DNA of 64,000 nt, from positions 62,001-126,000 of the forward strand of contig NZ_JAHLQO010000003.1 in NCBI RefSeq assembly GCF_018919265.1. The letters are read 5' to 3'. This document shows positions 9,394-17,820 of the stretch, piece by piece (position 1 is the stretch's first letter; the number at the start of each line of letters is the position of its first letter). The translations under genes were made by a program, and so were the position numbers. This DNA comes from Peptoniphilus ovalis. Lineage in GTDB: Bacteria > Bacillota > Clostridia > Tissierellales > Peptoniphilaceae. The notes under the pieces are model-generated. The model had not been told where the DNA came from, ran no database searches, and saw nothing but the letters and a program-made list of their open reading frames with translations.

Positions 9394-10377
9394 ATGAAAT
9401 TAATTTTTGATATAAATGGCGGAGACAACAAATCTGAAATAATTTTTGGAGCTATTGATGCTTCTAAAGAATATAATGTTGAGGTAGTTCTCGTTGGAAG
9501 AGAAAACCTTATTAACGAGATACTTAAAGATATTGAATATGATAAAGAAAAAATTTCAATTTTAAACGCTGAAGAAAACATAGAAAATACTGAGGAACCA
9601 GCTTTTGCACTTAGAAGGAAAAAGGATTCTTCCATTGTAAAAGGATTAAAGCTTTTAAAAGAAGAAAAGGATGCAGCTTTCATTTCTGCAGGAAGTACTG
9701 GAGCATTATTAGCAGGCGGAATTTTTATAGTAGGTAGAATTAAGGGCGTAAAAAGAGCTGTTCTACCAACAGTTATACCTGGACTTCAAACTAGTACGAT
9801 GATAATTGATTCTGGCGCAAATATGGACACTGACCCTGAACTTCTTAAAGAGTTTGCACTTCTTGGAGAAACATTTTTAAAAGAATATTATAAAATTAAA
9901 AACCCAAAAATTGGTCTTTTAAATGTAGGTGTTGAAGAAGGCAAAGGAAATGAGCTTACAAAAAGTACTTATGCACTTTTAAAAGAATCTTTTGAAAATT
10001 TTGGTGGTAACATTGAAGCTAGAGATGTAACAAACAATGATTTTGACTTAGTAGTATGTGATGGTTTCGATGGAAACATTCTGCTAAAATCAATTGAAGG
10101 TGTAGTTGAATTTATTTCTAAAAAATTATTTGGAACTATTAAAGAATCACCTTTGGATAATGGAACAAAAGAAAATATTTCTAAGTATTTAATGATGAAA
10201 TTCAAAAATCTAGACTCCACAGAAGTTGGAGGAACTATTTTATTAGGAATAGATGGCAATATTATCAAAGCTCATGGAAATTCAAATAGAAATGCTATAA
10301 AAAATGCTGCAAAGTATGCAATAAATATACATGAATCTAAGGTAATTAATAAAATTAAAGAAAATATGGAGGCTTAA
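9394..10377 (+). CDS. plsX: Phosphate acyltransferase PlsX
   Basis: Makes acyl-phosphate from acyl-ACP, the first committed step of bacterial phospholipid synthesis; the product is used by PlsY, whose gene is at 48982 in this window. The 327-residue length is normal. Supporting segments are the N-terminal [32 protein letters not shown] and [14 protein letters not shown]. The N-terminal motif departs from the usual DAMGGDNAP, but the GGD core is kept. The ATG sits behind GTAGGAGG. acpP follows two bases after the stop, a common pairing that couples the enzyme to its substrate carrier. Confidence 0.95.
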   Translation: MKLIFDINGGDNKSEIIFGAIDASKEYNVEVVLVGRENLINEILKDIEYDKEKISILNAEENIENTEEPAFALRRKKDSSIVKGLKLLKEEKDAAFISAGSTGALLAGGIFIVGRIKGVKRAVLPTVIPGLQTSTMIIDSGANMDTDPELLKEFALLGETFLKEYYKIKNPKIGLLNVGVEEGKGNELTKSTYALLKESFENFGGNIEARDVTNNDFDLVVCDGFDGNILLKSIEGVVEFISKKLFGTIKESPLDNGTKENISKYLMMKFKNLDSTEVGGTILLGIDGNIIKAHGNSNRNAIKNAAKYAINIHESKVINKIKENMEA

Positions 10378-10379
10378 GA

Positions 10380-10604
10380 ATGAAAGATAAAATTTTAAAT
10401 ATTATAGCTGAACAATTTAATTTAGATGTTGATGAACTTGATGAAAATATGTCTTTTCAAGATGATTTAAATGCTGACTCAATTGAAATAGTAGAATTAA
10501 TTATGACTATTGAAGAAGAATTTGATACAGAAGTTCCAGAAGAAGATTTAGAAAAACTTCAAACTATTGGAGACGTTGTCGATTATTTAGAAGAGTTGGA
10601 ATAA
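10380..10604 (+). CDS. acpP: Acyl carrier protein
   Basis: Small acidic carrier (74 residues) that holds growing fatty acyl chains on a 4'-phosphopantetheine arm. The attachment site is Ser34 in [10 protein letters not shown], the usual DS(L/I) context, and the chain is rich in Asp and Glu throughout. It starts at an ATG two bases after the plsX stop, with a GGAGG site inside the end of plsX, and precedes rnc by four bases. The plsX-acpP-rnc order is common in Firmicutes, but the fatty-acid synthase genes often found between or beside them are absent here. Confidence 0.97.
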   Translation: MKDKILNIIAEQFNLDVDELDENMSFQDDLNADSIEIVELIMTIEEEFDTEVPEEDLEKLQTIGDVVDYLEELE

Positions 10605-10608
10605 TCTC

Positions 10609-11307
10609 ATGGAGATTAATATAAACAGTATTGAAGAAAAATTAGGATATATATTTAAAAATAAAGAAATTTTAATTGAAGCTTTAACTCATAGCTCCTT
10701 TGTTAACGAAAATAAAATGAAAGCTTATGAAAGTAATGAAAGACTTGAATTTCTTGGAGATGCTGTTCTAAACCTAGTTATTGGTGAATATTTCTATAAG
10801 AAATATCCAAAAGATTTAGAAGGATCTTTAAGTAAGATGAGGGCTGAATCAGTTAACGAAAAAGTTTTATATGTGCTTTCAAAAAAATTAAAGCTTGGAG
10901 AATTATTGAGATTTGGTAAAGGTGAGATAAAAAACGGCGGTAGAAATAGGGAATCTACATTAGCAGATGCATTGGAATCTCTAATAGGTGCTATCTATCT
11001 TGACTCAAACTTTGATACAATAAAGAATATTATTTTGAAATTATTTGATAAATTTTTAAAAGAAGATAATTTTAAGAGCTTTAACATAGATTTTAAAACC
11101 AAATTTCAAGAACAAGCTCAAAAGAAGGGCCTTAAATCAGAATATAAATTAGTAAAAGAGGAAGGACCTGATAACGACAAAGTTTTTTATACAGAATTAT
11201 TATTAGAAGGCGAAGTTGTGGGTTTTGGAAAAGGTAGAACTAAAAAAAGTTCGCAACAAGATGCTGCGCGAGATGCCTTTTCTCGAAAGGGGAAAGATTT
11301 TGGCTAA
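10609..11307 (+). CDS. rnc: Ribonuclease III
   Basis: Double-strand-specific endoribonuclease for rRNA processing and mRNA turnover. The 232-residue protein carries the RNase III signature ERLEFLGDAV at 44-53 with catalytic Asp51, and the second acidic site in TLADALESLIGA (Asp120 and Glu123). A C-terminal double-stranded RNA-binding domain ends in the Lys-rich KGRTKKSSQQDAARDA helix. Spacing from acpP is four bases, so translation is probably coupled. The radical-SAM gene starts inside its last codons, and smc lies downstream as in many low-GC genomes. Confidence 0.97.
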   Translation: MEININSIEEKLGYIFKNKEILIEALTHSSFVNENKMKAYESNERLEFLGDAVLNLVIGEYFYKKYPKDLEGSLSKMRAESVNEKVLYVLSKKLKLGELLRFGKGEIKNGGRNRESTLADALESLIGAIYLDSNFDTIKNIILKLFDKFLKEDNFKSFNIDFKTKFQEQAQKKGLKSEYKLVKEEGPDNDKVFYTELLLEGEVVGFGKGRTKKSSQQDAARDAFSRKGKDFG

Positions 11308-12346
11308 GAGAAATATTATACCAATTTTTATTCCTCATTATGGATGTCCCAATGATTGTGTCTTTTGCAATCAAAGAAAAATTACAGGTATGTCTACAGA
11401 TATTTCAGATAGTGATGTGGAAAGAACTATTTTGGAATATCTTTCTTATTTTAAGAGGAAAGATAATATTGAAGTAGCATTTTATGGAGGAAGTTTTACT
11501 GCTATTCCATTAAAAGAACAAAAAGAATTCTTAAAGGTCGCTTATAAATTTAAAAAAGATAATAAAATTGATTCAATTAGATTATCAACTAGACCTGATG
11601 CCATTGATGATAAAATCCTAACTAATTTAAAAAATTACGAAGTAGATATAATAGAACTTGGTGTTCAAAGCTTGGACGAAGAAGTTTTAAAGTTATCTAA
11701 TAGAGGTCACAGCGTTAAGTCAGTTTATAAAGCTTCAGAACTAATAAAAGAATATGGATTTAAACTGGGCCTACAGCAAATGATAGGTCTGCCTGGAGAT
11801 TCTTTAGAAAAATCTAAATTTACTGCTAAAGAATTTGTTAAACTTAACCCCTTTTGTGTTAGAGTTTATCCAACACTAGTTATTGAAGATACAAAATTAT
11901 ATAGTGATTATAAATTTGGAAAATATAAATCTTTAGAGCTAGATAAATCTATAAAATATGTTTCTGATATAATGCATATATATTATCTCAATGATATCAA
12001 TGTAATAAGAGTGGGACTACAACCAACAGAAAATATAAATTATGACGGAGTAATTGCAGGAGCTTTTCATCCAGCTTATAGACAATTAGTAGAATCTTTC
12101 TATATAAAAAATTCTATTTTAAATTATTTTAAAGATTCTAAAAATTTAAGTGAAAGTATTACAATTAAAGCCAGTGGTAAAAATATTTCAAATATTAGTG
12201 GACAAAAGTCAATTAATAAGAGAGAGATTTTAAAAACTTTAAATATTAAAAATTTAAATTTAAGGCAAGATAATTTAGATGATTTCCATATTAAAATAGA
12301 GTCAAAAACAGATGAAATTATAGACATAAGAAATTATTATAGGTGA
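11300..12346 (+). CDS. Radical SAM protein, Elp3-like family
   Basis: A 348-residue radical S-adenosylmethionine enzyme with the 4Fe-4S ligand motif CPNDCVFC (Cys16, Cys20, Cys23). Further SAM-binding elements are EVAFYGGSF and STRPDAID, and the C-terminal region resembles the radical-SAM part of Elp3/YhcC-like proteins. There is no acetyltransferase domain, so it is not a full Elp3. Start is TTG 11300 after AAAGGGGAAAG; an upstream in-frame GTG at 11216 lies far inside rnc and lacks a site. The rnc-radical SAM-smc order is typical of Clostridia. The substrate is unknown; tRNA modification is plausible by family. Confidence 0.85.
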   Translation: MAKRNIIPIFIPHYGCPNDCVFCNQRKITGMSTDISDSDVERTILEYLSYFKRKDNIEVAFYGGSFTAIPLKEQKEFLKVAYKFKKDNKIDSIRLSTRPDAIDDKILTNLKNYEVDIIELGVQSLDEEVLKLSNRGHSVKSVYKASELIKEYGFKLGLQQMIGLPGDSLEKSKFTAKEFVKLNPFCVRVYPTLVIEDTKLYSDYKFGKYKSLELDKSIKYVSDIMHIYYLNDINVIRVGLQPTENINYDGVIAGAFHPAYRQLVESFYIKNSILNYFKDSKNLSESITIKASGKNISNISGQKSINKREILKTLNIKNLNLRQDNLDDFHIKIESKTDEIIDIRNYYR

Positions 12347-12349
12347 GAA

Positions 12350-15300
12350 ATGTTATTAAAGTCAGTTACAATGCAAGGTTTTAAATCCTTTGCCAATAGA
12401 ACAAAAATTGAATTAGATGAATCTATAACGGCAATAGTTGGGCCAAATGGTAGTGGAAAAAGTAATATTACTGATGCCATTACATGGGTTCTAGGTGAAA
12501 CTTCCGTCAAAAATCTAAGAGGAAGTAAAATGGAAGATGTAATTTTTTCTGGAACTGATTCAAAAAAACCACTTGGCATGGCTGAGGTTACAATTGTCTT
12601 TGATAATAGCGATAAGTCTTTAAATCTCCCATATAATGAAGTTTCTGTAACTCGTAGAATGTATAGATCTCTTGAAAGTGAATTTCTTATTAATAATAAA
12701 AAGTGTCGTTTAAAAGATATTAAAGAGCTTTTTATGGATACAGGAATAGGCAAGGATGGATATTCTATAATTGGTCAAGGTAAAATAGAAACCATTTTAA
12801 GTTCAAAGCCTGAAGATAGAAGATCAATTTTTGAAGAAGCTGCTGGAATTTCGAAATTTAAATACAAAAAATTAGAATCAAATAACAAGTTATTAAAAAC
12901 CGAAGAAAATTTAATAAGAATTGAAGATATTTTATCAGAAATTGAAGTTCAAGAAGAAAACTTAAGGGTTCAAGCTGAAAAGGCTGAAAATTACTTAAAA
13001 GATTTTGAAATATTAAAGAAATATGACATAAATTATTCATATAAAGATATAAAAAAACAAGAAGAAGAGATAAATGCTCTTAAAGAAAAACTTTCAAATT
13101 TAGATACTGATTCAACTAATTTTGAAGAAGAAAGAGATTCATTATTAAACAAGATTAATAATTATCAAGATGAGATTTCTAAATTACAAAAAGAGATAAA
13201 TAAATCCAAAGAAGATTATGAATTAAATAAATCTAATTATGAGGATTTAAATTTAAGAATTACAATAAATGAAGAAAAAATTAATTCTATTAAAAATGAA
13301 ATATCTTCAATGAAATACACAAATGAAGAATTAAAATTAGAAATAGAAAAAGACAATGATGAATTATTAAATATAAAATCATCTGCTGAAGATTTAGATG
13401 AAAAATCTAAGAAATTTTCTGAGATATTGTATTCTAAAAATAGCGAAATAAATGAATTAGAAAATGAAATAAATTATTTAAGAGAAATTGGAAATACAAG
13501 ATTTGAAAAATCAAATAGTATTAAAAATGAAATTGAAAATATAAAATTTAAAAATGAAACATTAAAAGATATAATTTCTGATAAAAAAAGTAGAAAGGAA
13601 ATATTAGAAAAGAATATTGATAATTTTACAAAAAATGAATTAGAATTTTCCGACTTAATCGAAAAAGCAAAATCAAATTTAGAATCTATAAAAAACAATT
13701 TAAAATCCTTTGAAGAAGAAATCTCAGAAAAAATTAAAAACATAGAAAATTATAAAGATGAACACGAGAAACTAATTCAAAATAATTCTAAATTAAACCA
13801 AGATTTTAGCGAAATTGATTCAAGACTTAAAATCTTAAAAAACATGGAATCAAATTTCGAAGGATATAATAGAACTGTAAAATCCTTTATGAATTTTACT
13901 TCAAAAAATAATTATTTCAAAGATTCGCTTTTTGGTCCTGTAGGCGAAAAATTTATAGTAAATAAAAAATATGAAAGAGCAATTTCTGTTGCATTAGGAT
14001 CAATGTCTCAAAATATTATTGTTTCAACAACTTCAGATACAAAAGAAATGCTTAATCTACTAGAAAATTATAAAATGGGCAGAGCCACCTTTCTTCCAAT
14101 TGATAGAATCAAGGGAAATAAAGTTAATATTTCTTTTTCTGAAAATGGAATTGTTGGAGTTGCATGCGATTTAATAAAATTTGATAAAATCTTTGAAAAT
14201 ATCTTCCACAATTTATTAGGAAGAGTTTTAATAGTTGATAATTTTAATAATGCTTCAAGAATTTCAAAAAAATACAATCTCAAAGTTGTCACACTTAAGG
14301 GGGAAGTTTTTAATCCTTCTGGTGCCATTACTGGAGGAAGTATAAATAATTATAATAGCAGTTTTATTCAAAGGAAAAATGATATTAAATTACTAAATGA
14401 CAATAAAAAAGAATTAACAATTAAGATTAATAATCTTGAAGCAGAAATTAATTTAATTAATGATAAAATTAACTCATTGAGCGATGAAATTTCAAACATT
14501 AATTTAGAAAGAGAAAATTTAAAGGAAAAATATAATAATGTTGAAAGCAATATTTTAAAAAACATTCAAAATCAAGAACTTAATAAGGAATATTTAAACA
14601 AATATATTACTGAAAAAGAAGAGCTTGAAAAAAGTATTGGGCTAGATTATGAAAATTACAAAAACAATTTAAAAGTTTTAGATGATAAAAATAATGAACT
14701 TGAAGAAATCATTTCTCAATCAGATTCAAGTGAAAAATTAGAAAAAACTTCCAATATTCTTGAAAAGCTAAAATCAGAAAAATTAGATATTCAATTACAA
14801 GAAAGAGAAAATAAAGAAAAACAAAATTATTTAAATAGAGAAATTGAAAGATTAGATAGTTCAGTTTTTAATTCAAATCAAAAATTAGAAAATAATTTTA
14901 ATAATCTAGAATCTTTAGAAAAAAATCTCAAAGAAAAAATTGATTTTAAAGAAAATTCTAAAGACTCTATAAATAGATATAGAGAAAATATGGAAATATT
15001 TAAAGTACGAGAAAGTGAGCTCCAAGAAAATTATAATATTTCCAATGAAGATCTAAAAGAATACAATGAAAAATATATAAATTTAAAAGAAAATATACTA
15101 ATCTCAAATAATGAAAAAGAAAAAATACTTTTAAAAATAGAGATGAAAGAAAATAGTATTTCCAGTTTAAGCGAGAGAATTAAAGAAGATTATAATATAA
15201 TTAATATTGAAGATTATTTAGATGAAGAATTAGTTGATTTAAAAGAAAGTAGTCTAAAGAAATACAGAAAAATTATAAAAAACTACGGAGAAGTAAATAT

Positions 15301-15871
15301 TTCATCTATTGAAGAACATAAAGTAGTTAGTGAAAGATTAATATTTTATAAAAAGCAAAGAGATGATTTAACAAACTCTAAAGAAGAAATAAAATCAATA
15401 ATTAACAAGCTAGACACTGAAATGAAAAAAGTATTTAAAGAAGCTATCGAAGAGATTTCTGAAAACTTCGAAGAAATTTTTAAAATACTTTTTAATGGTG
15501 GACGAGCTGAAATTTCAATGGATGGAGATATTTTAAGCTCAGGAATTGAAATTAAAGCATCACCTCCAGGTAAGAGGCTTCAATCTCTTTCGCTATTATC
15601 AGGTGGAGAAAGATCACTTACTGCTGTAGCTTTATTATTTTCATTTCTAAAATATAGACCAGCTTCATTTTGTATACTAGATGAAATTGATGCTGCACTT
15701 GACGATGCAAATATTAAAAGATACGCAGATTATTTATTAACTTTAAATGATATTCAATTTATAATAATAACTCATAGAAAGCTAACTATGGAGATTGCAA
15801 AATCAATGTATGGTGTTACAATGGAAGAAAAGGGCGTTAGTAAATTATACTCTGTTAAGTTAGAGGATTAG
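12350..15871 (+). CDS. smc: Chromosome segregation protein SMC
   Basis: Condensin ATPase that organises and segregates the chromosome with ScpA and ScpB. At 1173 residues it is full length: Walker A GPNGSGKS (31-38), a long first coiled coil, a hinge domain at roughly 510-670 (FGPVGEKF near 527), the returning coiled coil, then the ABC signature LSGGE (1083-1087) and Walker B ILDEID with Asp1111/Glu1112. The coiled coils are dominated by Lys, Glu and Asn, in line with the AT-rich genome. Its ATG follows GGTGAGAA three bases after the radical-SAM stop; ftsY follows nine bases later. scpA and scpB are elsewhere. Confidence 0.98.
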   Translation: MLLKSVTMQGFKSFANRTKIELDESITAIVGPNGSGKSNITDAITWVLGETSVKNLRGSKMEDVIFSGTDSKKPLGMAEVTIVFDNSDKSLNLPYNEVSVTRRMYRSLESEFLINNKKCRLKDIKELFMDTGIGKDGYSIIGQGKIETILSSKPEDRRSIFEEAAGISKFKYKKLESNNKLLKTEENLIRIEDILSEIEVQEENLRVQAEKAENYLKDFEILKKYDINYSYKDIKKQEEEINALKEKLSNLDTDSTNFEEERDSLLNKINNYQDEISKLQKEINKSKEDYELNKSNYEDLNLRITINEEKINSIKNEISSMKYTNEELKLEIEKDNDELLNIKSSAEDLDEKSKKFSEILYSKNSEINELENEINYLREIGNTRFEKSNSIKNEIENIKFKNETLKDIISDKKSRKEILEKNIDNFTKNELEFSDLIEKAKSNLESIKNNLKSFEEEISEKIKNIENYKDEHEKLIQNNSKLNQDFSEIDSRLKILKNMESNFEGYNRTVKSFMNFTSKNNYFKDSLFGPVGEKFIVNKKYERAISVALGSMSQNIIVSTTSDTKEMLNLLENYKMGRATFLPIDRIKGNKVNISFSENGIVGVACDLIKFDKIFENIFHNLLGRVLIVDNFNNASRISKKYNLKVVTLKGEVFNPSGAITGGSINNYNSSFIQRKNDIKLLNDNKKELTIKINNLEAEINLINDKINSLSDEISNINLERENLKEKYNNVESNILKNIQNQELNKEYLNKYITEKEELEKSIGLDYENYKNNLKVLDDKNNELEEIISQSDSSEKLEKTSNILEKLKSEKLDIQLQERENKEKQNYLNREIERLDSSVFNSNQKLENNFNNLESLEKNLKEKIDFKENSKDSINRYRENMEIFKVRESELQENYNISNEDLKEYNEKYINLKENILISNNEKEKILLKIEMKENSISSLSERIKEDYNIINIEDYLDEELVDLKESSLKKYRKIIKNYGEVNISSIEEHKVVSERLIFYKKQRDDLTNSKEEIKSIINKLDTEMKKVFKEAIEEISENFEEIFKILFNGGRAEISMDGDILSSGIEIKASPPGKRLQSLSLLSGGERSLTAVALLFSFLKYRPASFCILDEIDAALDDANIKRYADYLLTLNDIQFIIITHRKLTMEIAKSMYGVTMEEKGVSKLYSVKLED

Positions 15872-15880
15872 GAGGAAGTA

Positions 15881-17320
15881 ATGTTTGAATGGCTGAAAAA
15901 TAAATTTGGAAAAAAAGATGAAGAAGTTAATAAGGAAAATCTTCCTAAAGAAGAGAATAAAGAAATTGAAGAAAATAAAAAAGAAAATATTATAGAAGAA
16001 GATTTTGATATTATTCATGATAATGAAATAAAAGAAGATAATATAGAAATTGGAATTCCTTCAGAAGATGATTCTATAATTAAAGAAAATAATAACGACA
16101 TCAAAATAAATGATGAAATAATAATAAATTCTGAAGATTTAGCTAATGAATCAAAGGTAGAAACTGAAATCATTACTAATAAAGAAATCTTAGAAGATAA
16201 AACTTTTCAGGAGCCGGAAATTAAAGAAAAGGAAGAACCTAAAGAAAATGAAAATATTAAAGTAGAAACAAAAGAATTCGCTAAATCTGATGAGAATATT
16301 AATAACATAGAAGAAATTCAAGAGGTTCAAGAAACTGAAGAAATTCAAGAAGAAATTCAAGAGGTTCAAGAAACTGAAGAAATTCAAGAAGAAGTTCAAG
16401 AAAAGAAAAAACCTTCACTATTCCAAAGACTTAAAGAAGGACTTGATAAAACTAGAAAAGAAGTTGGAATTAAAATCAATACAGTTCTTGGTTCTTATGT
16501 AAAAATTGATGACGAGATGCTGGAAGATTTAGAAGACATTTTGATTTCTGCTGATATAGGAATGCAAACAACTATGCAACTTATTGATAATCTTCGTGAA
16601 ACTATTATTAGAAATAAAATAAATGATCCAAAAGAAGTTAAGCCACTACTTATGGAAGAAGCAAAAAAATTAATGAATCCTGAGTTAAACACTAAGATTA
16701 AATCTGAACCACCTACTATTATTTTAGTGGTTGGAGTAAATGGTGTTGGTAAAACTACTACAATTGGAAAATTATCCGCTAGATTTAAAAACGAAAATAA
16801 ATCAGTTCTTGTTTGTGCCGCTGATACTTTTAGAGCTGCTGCCATTGATCAACTAAAAGAATGGGGTAACAGAGCAAATGTTGATATAATTAGTCACGAA
16901 GAAGGATCTGATCCAGCTTCAGTTGTTTTTGATGCGATTGCTGCTGCTAAAGCAAGAAGCACTGATGTTTTAATAGTCGATACTGCCGGAAGACTTCACA
17001 ATAAAGCTAATTTAATGAAGGAACTTGAAAAAATTAATAAAATAATAGATAAAAATTATCCAGAAGCAAATAGAGAAAATTTATTAGTGCTAGATGCAAC
17101 TACTGGACAAAATGCTATGAATCAAGCTAAAACATTTAAAGAAGCAACTGACCTTACAGGAATTGCTCTTACTAAACTTGATGGTACAGCAAAGGGAGGA
17201 GTTGTTATTGCTCTTCAATCAGAACTTGAAATTCCAATTAAACTCGTTGGAGTAGGCGAAGGAATAAATGACTTACAAGATTTTGATATAGATAACTTTA
17301 TAGAAGCTATTTTTAATTAA
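15881..17320 (+). CDS. ftsY: Signal recognition particle receptor FtsY
   Basis: SRP receptor GTPase that docks Ffh-ribosome complexes at the membrane. The C-terminal NG domain (from about residue 180) has P-loop GVNGVGKT (285-292), DTFRAAA, DTAGRLHN and TKLDGTAKGG. The first ~180 residues form a highly acidic, Glu/Asn/Ile-rich A domain, long for a Firmicute FtsY, and containing a perfect 13-residue tandem duplication at residues 144-169. The ATG follows AGGAGGAAG. The smc-ftsY pair is standard; a terminator ends the operon, and ffh, its partner, starts the next one. Confidence 0.97.
   Translation: MFEWLKNKFGKKDEEVNKENLPKEENKEIEENKKENIIEEDFDIIHDNEIKEDNIEIGIPSEDDSIIKENNNDIKINDEIIINSEDLANESKVETEIITNKEILEDKTFQEPEIKEKEEPKENENIKVETKEFAKSDENINNIEEIQEVQETEEIQEEIQEVQETEEIQEEVQEKKKPSLFQRLKEGLDKTRKEVGIKINTVLGSYVKIDDEMLEDLEDILISADIGMQTTMQLIDNLRETIIRNKINDPKEVKPLLMEEAKKLMNPELNTKIKSEPPTIILVVGVNGVGKTTTIGKLSARFKNENKSVLVCAADTFRAAAIDQLKEWGNRANVDIISHEEGSDPASVVFDAIAAAKARSTDVLIVDTAGRLHNKANLMKELEKINKIIDKNYPEANRENLLVLDATTGQNAMNQAKTFKEATDLTGIALTKLDGTAKGGVVIALQSELEIPIKLVGVGEGINDLQDFDIDNFIEAIFN
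16310..16387 (+). repeat. Perfect 39-base tandem duplication within ftsY
   Basis: Two adjacent identical 39-base copies (16310-16348 and 16349-16387) encode the same 13 residues (EEIQEVQETEEIQ) twice in frame; a third partial copy (EEVQE) follows. Both copies are base-for-base identical, which suggests a recent slippage or unequal-crossover event. Confidence 0.95.
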
Positions 17321-17325
17321 TGATT

Positions 17326-17352
17326 AACTGCTGAAAATTCAGCAGTTTTTTT
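17326..17352 (+). terminator. Terminator after ftsY
   Basis: AACTGCTG and CAGCAGTT form an 8-bp stem (extendable with AA/TT) followed by seven T residues. Confidence 0.93.
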
Positions 17353-17371
17353 AATTTTTTTAAAATTTCTG

Positions 17372-17400
17372 TTGACAATAATGAACTCTTTAGTTAAAAT
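17372..17400 (+). promoter_or_regulatory. Promoter of the ylxM-ffh-rpsP operon
   Basis: TTGACA, 17-base spacer, TAAAAT: a near-consensus housekeeping promoter placed right after the ftsY terminator and about 50 bases upstream of ylxM. Confidence 0.85.
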
Positions 17401-17405
17401 TATAT

Positions 17406-17428
17406 AGGTCAAGTAAAAAGGTTGACCT
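17406..17428 (+). promoter_or_regulatory. Hairpin at the 5' end of the ylxM-ffh transcript
   Basis: AGGTCAA and TTGACCT pair over 7 bp around a 9-base loop, starting within a base or two of the expected transcription start. It has no T tail, so it is not a terminator; it could protect the 5' end of the mRNA or act as an operator. Confidence 0.4.
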
Positions 17429-17451
17429 CGCTAAATTAGTATGGTGATTAA

Positions 17452-17808
17452 ATGAATGAAAAATTTTTTAGAATGAATAGCTTACTAGATTTTTACGGCT
17501 CACTCTTGTCTGAGAAACAAAACAAAGCAGCTTACATGTACTATGTATATGACTGCACTATTAATGAAATCTCTGGAGAGTTAAATATTTCAAAACAAGC
17601 TGTTTTTGATAATTTGAAAAGAGCAGAAAATAATTTAGAAGATTACGAATCTAAATTGTCTCTTTTAAAAAATACTCAAAAAGATTTGGAGCAGAAAGAA
17701 ATTAAGAACAAAAACTTGGAAGCTATTTTTAAAAGTATTGATGAGAAATTTCTAGAAGCTGATTTAGCAGAAAAAATAAATGAACTCAAGAAAATACTTT
17801 TAGATTAG
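17452..17808 (+). CDS. ylxM: YlxM-like SRP-associated helix-turn-helix protein
   Basis: A 118-residue protein of the YlxM/p13 family, found next to ffh in Firmicutes and reported to bind SRP and modulate its GTPase activity. The N-terminal half is a sigma-70 region-4-like helix-turn-helix: DFYGSLLSEKQ leads to NEISGELNISKQAVFDNLKRAE. The C-terminal half is a charged helix. The ATG at 17452 is preceded by GGTGATTAA, and ffh follows after the AGGAGG site. It is the first gene of the SRP/ribosome-maturation operon. Its exact role is less settled than that of its neighbours. Confidence 0.9.
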   Translation: MNEKFFRMNSLLDFYGSLLSEKQNKAAYMYYVYDCTINEISGELNISKQAVFDNLKRAENNLEDYESKLSLLKNTQKDLEQKEIKNKNLEAIFKSIDEKFLEADLAEKINELKKILLD

Positions 17809-17820
17809 GAGGTGGATTTT

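Noticed and set aside
16190-16399. Minus-strand Phe/Leu/Asn-rich open frame within ftsY that looks like a membrane protein
   Set aside because: It is the antisense of the Glu/Ile-rich acidic domain and the tandem repeat; composition alone gives the hydrophobic look.
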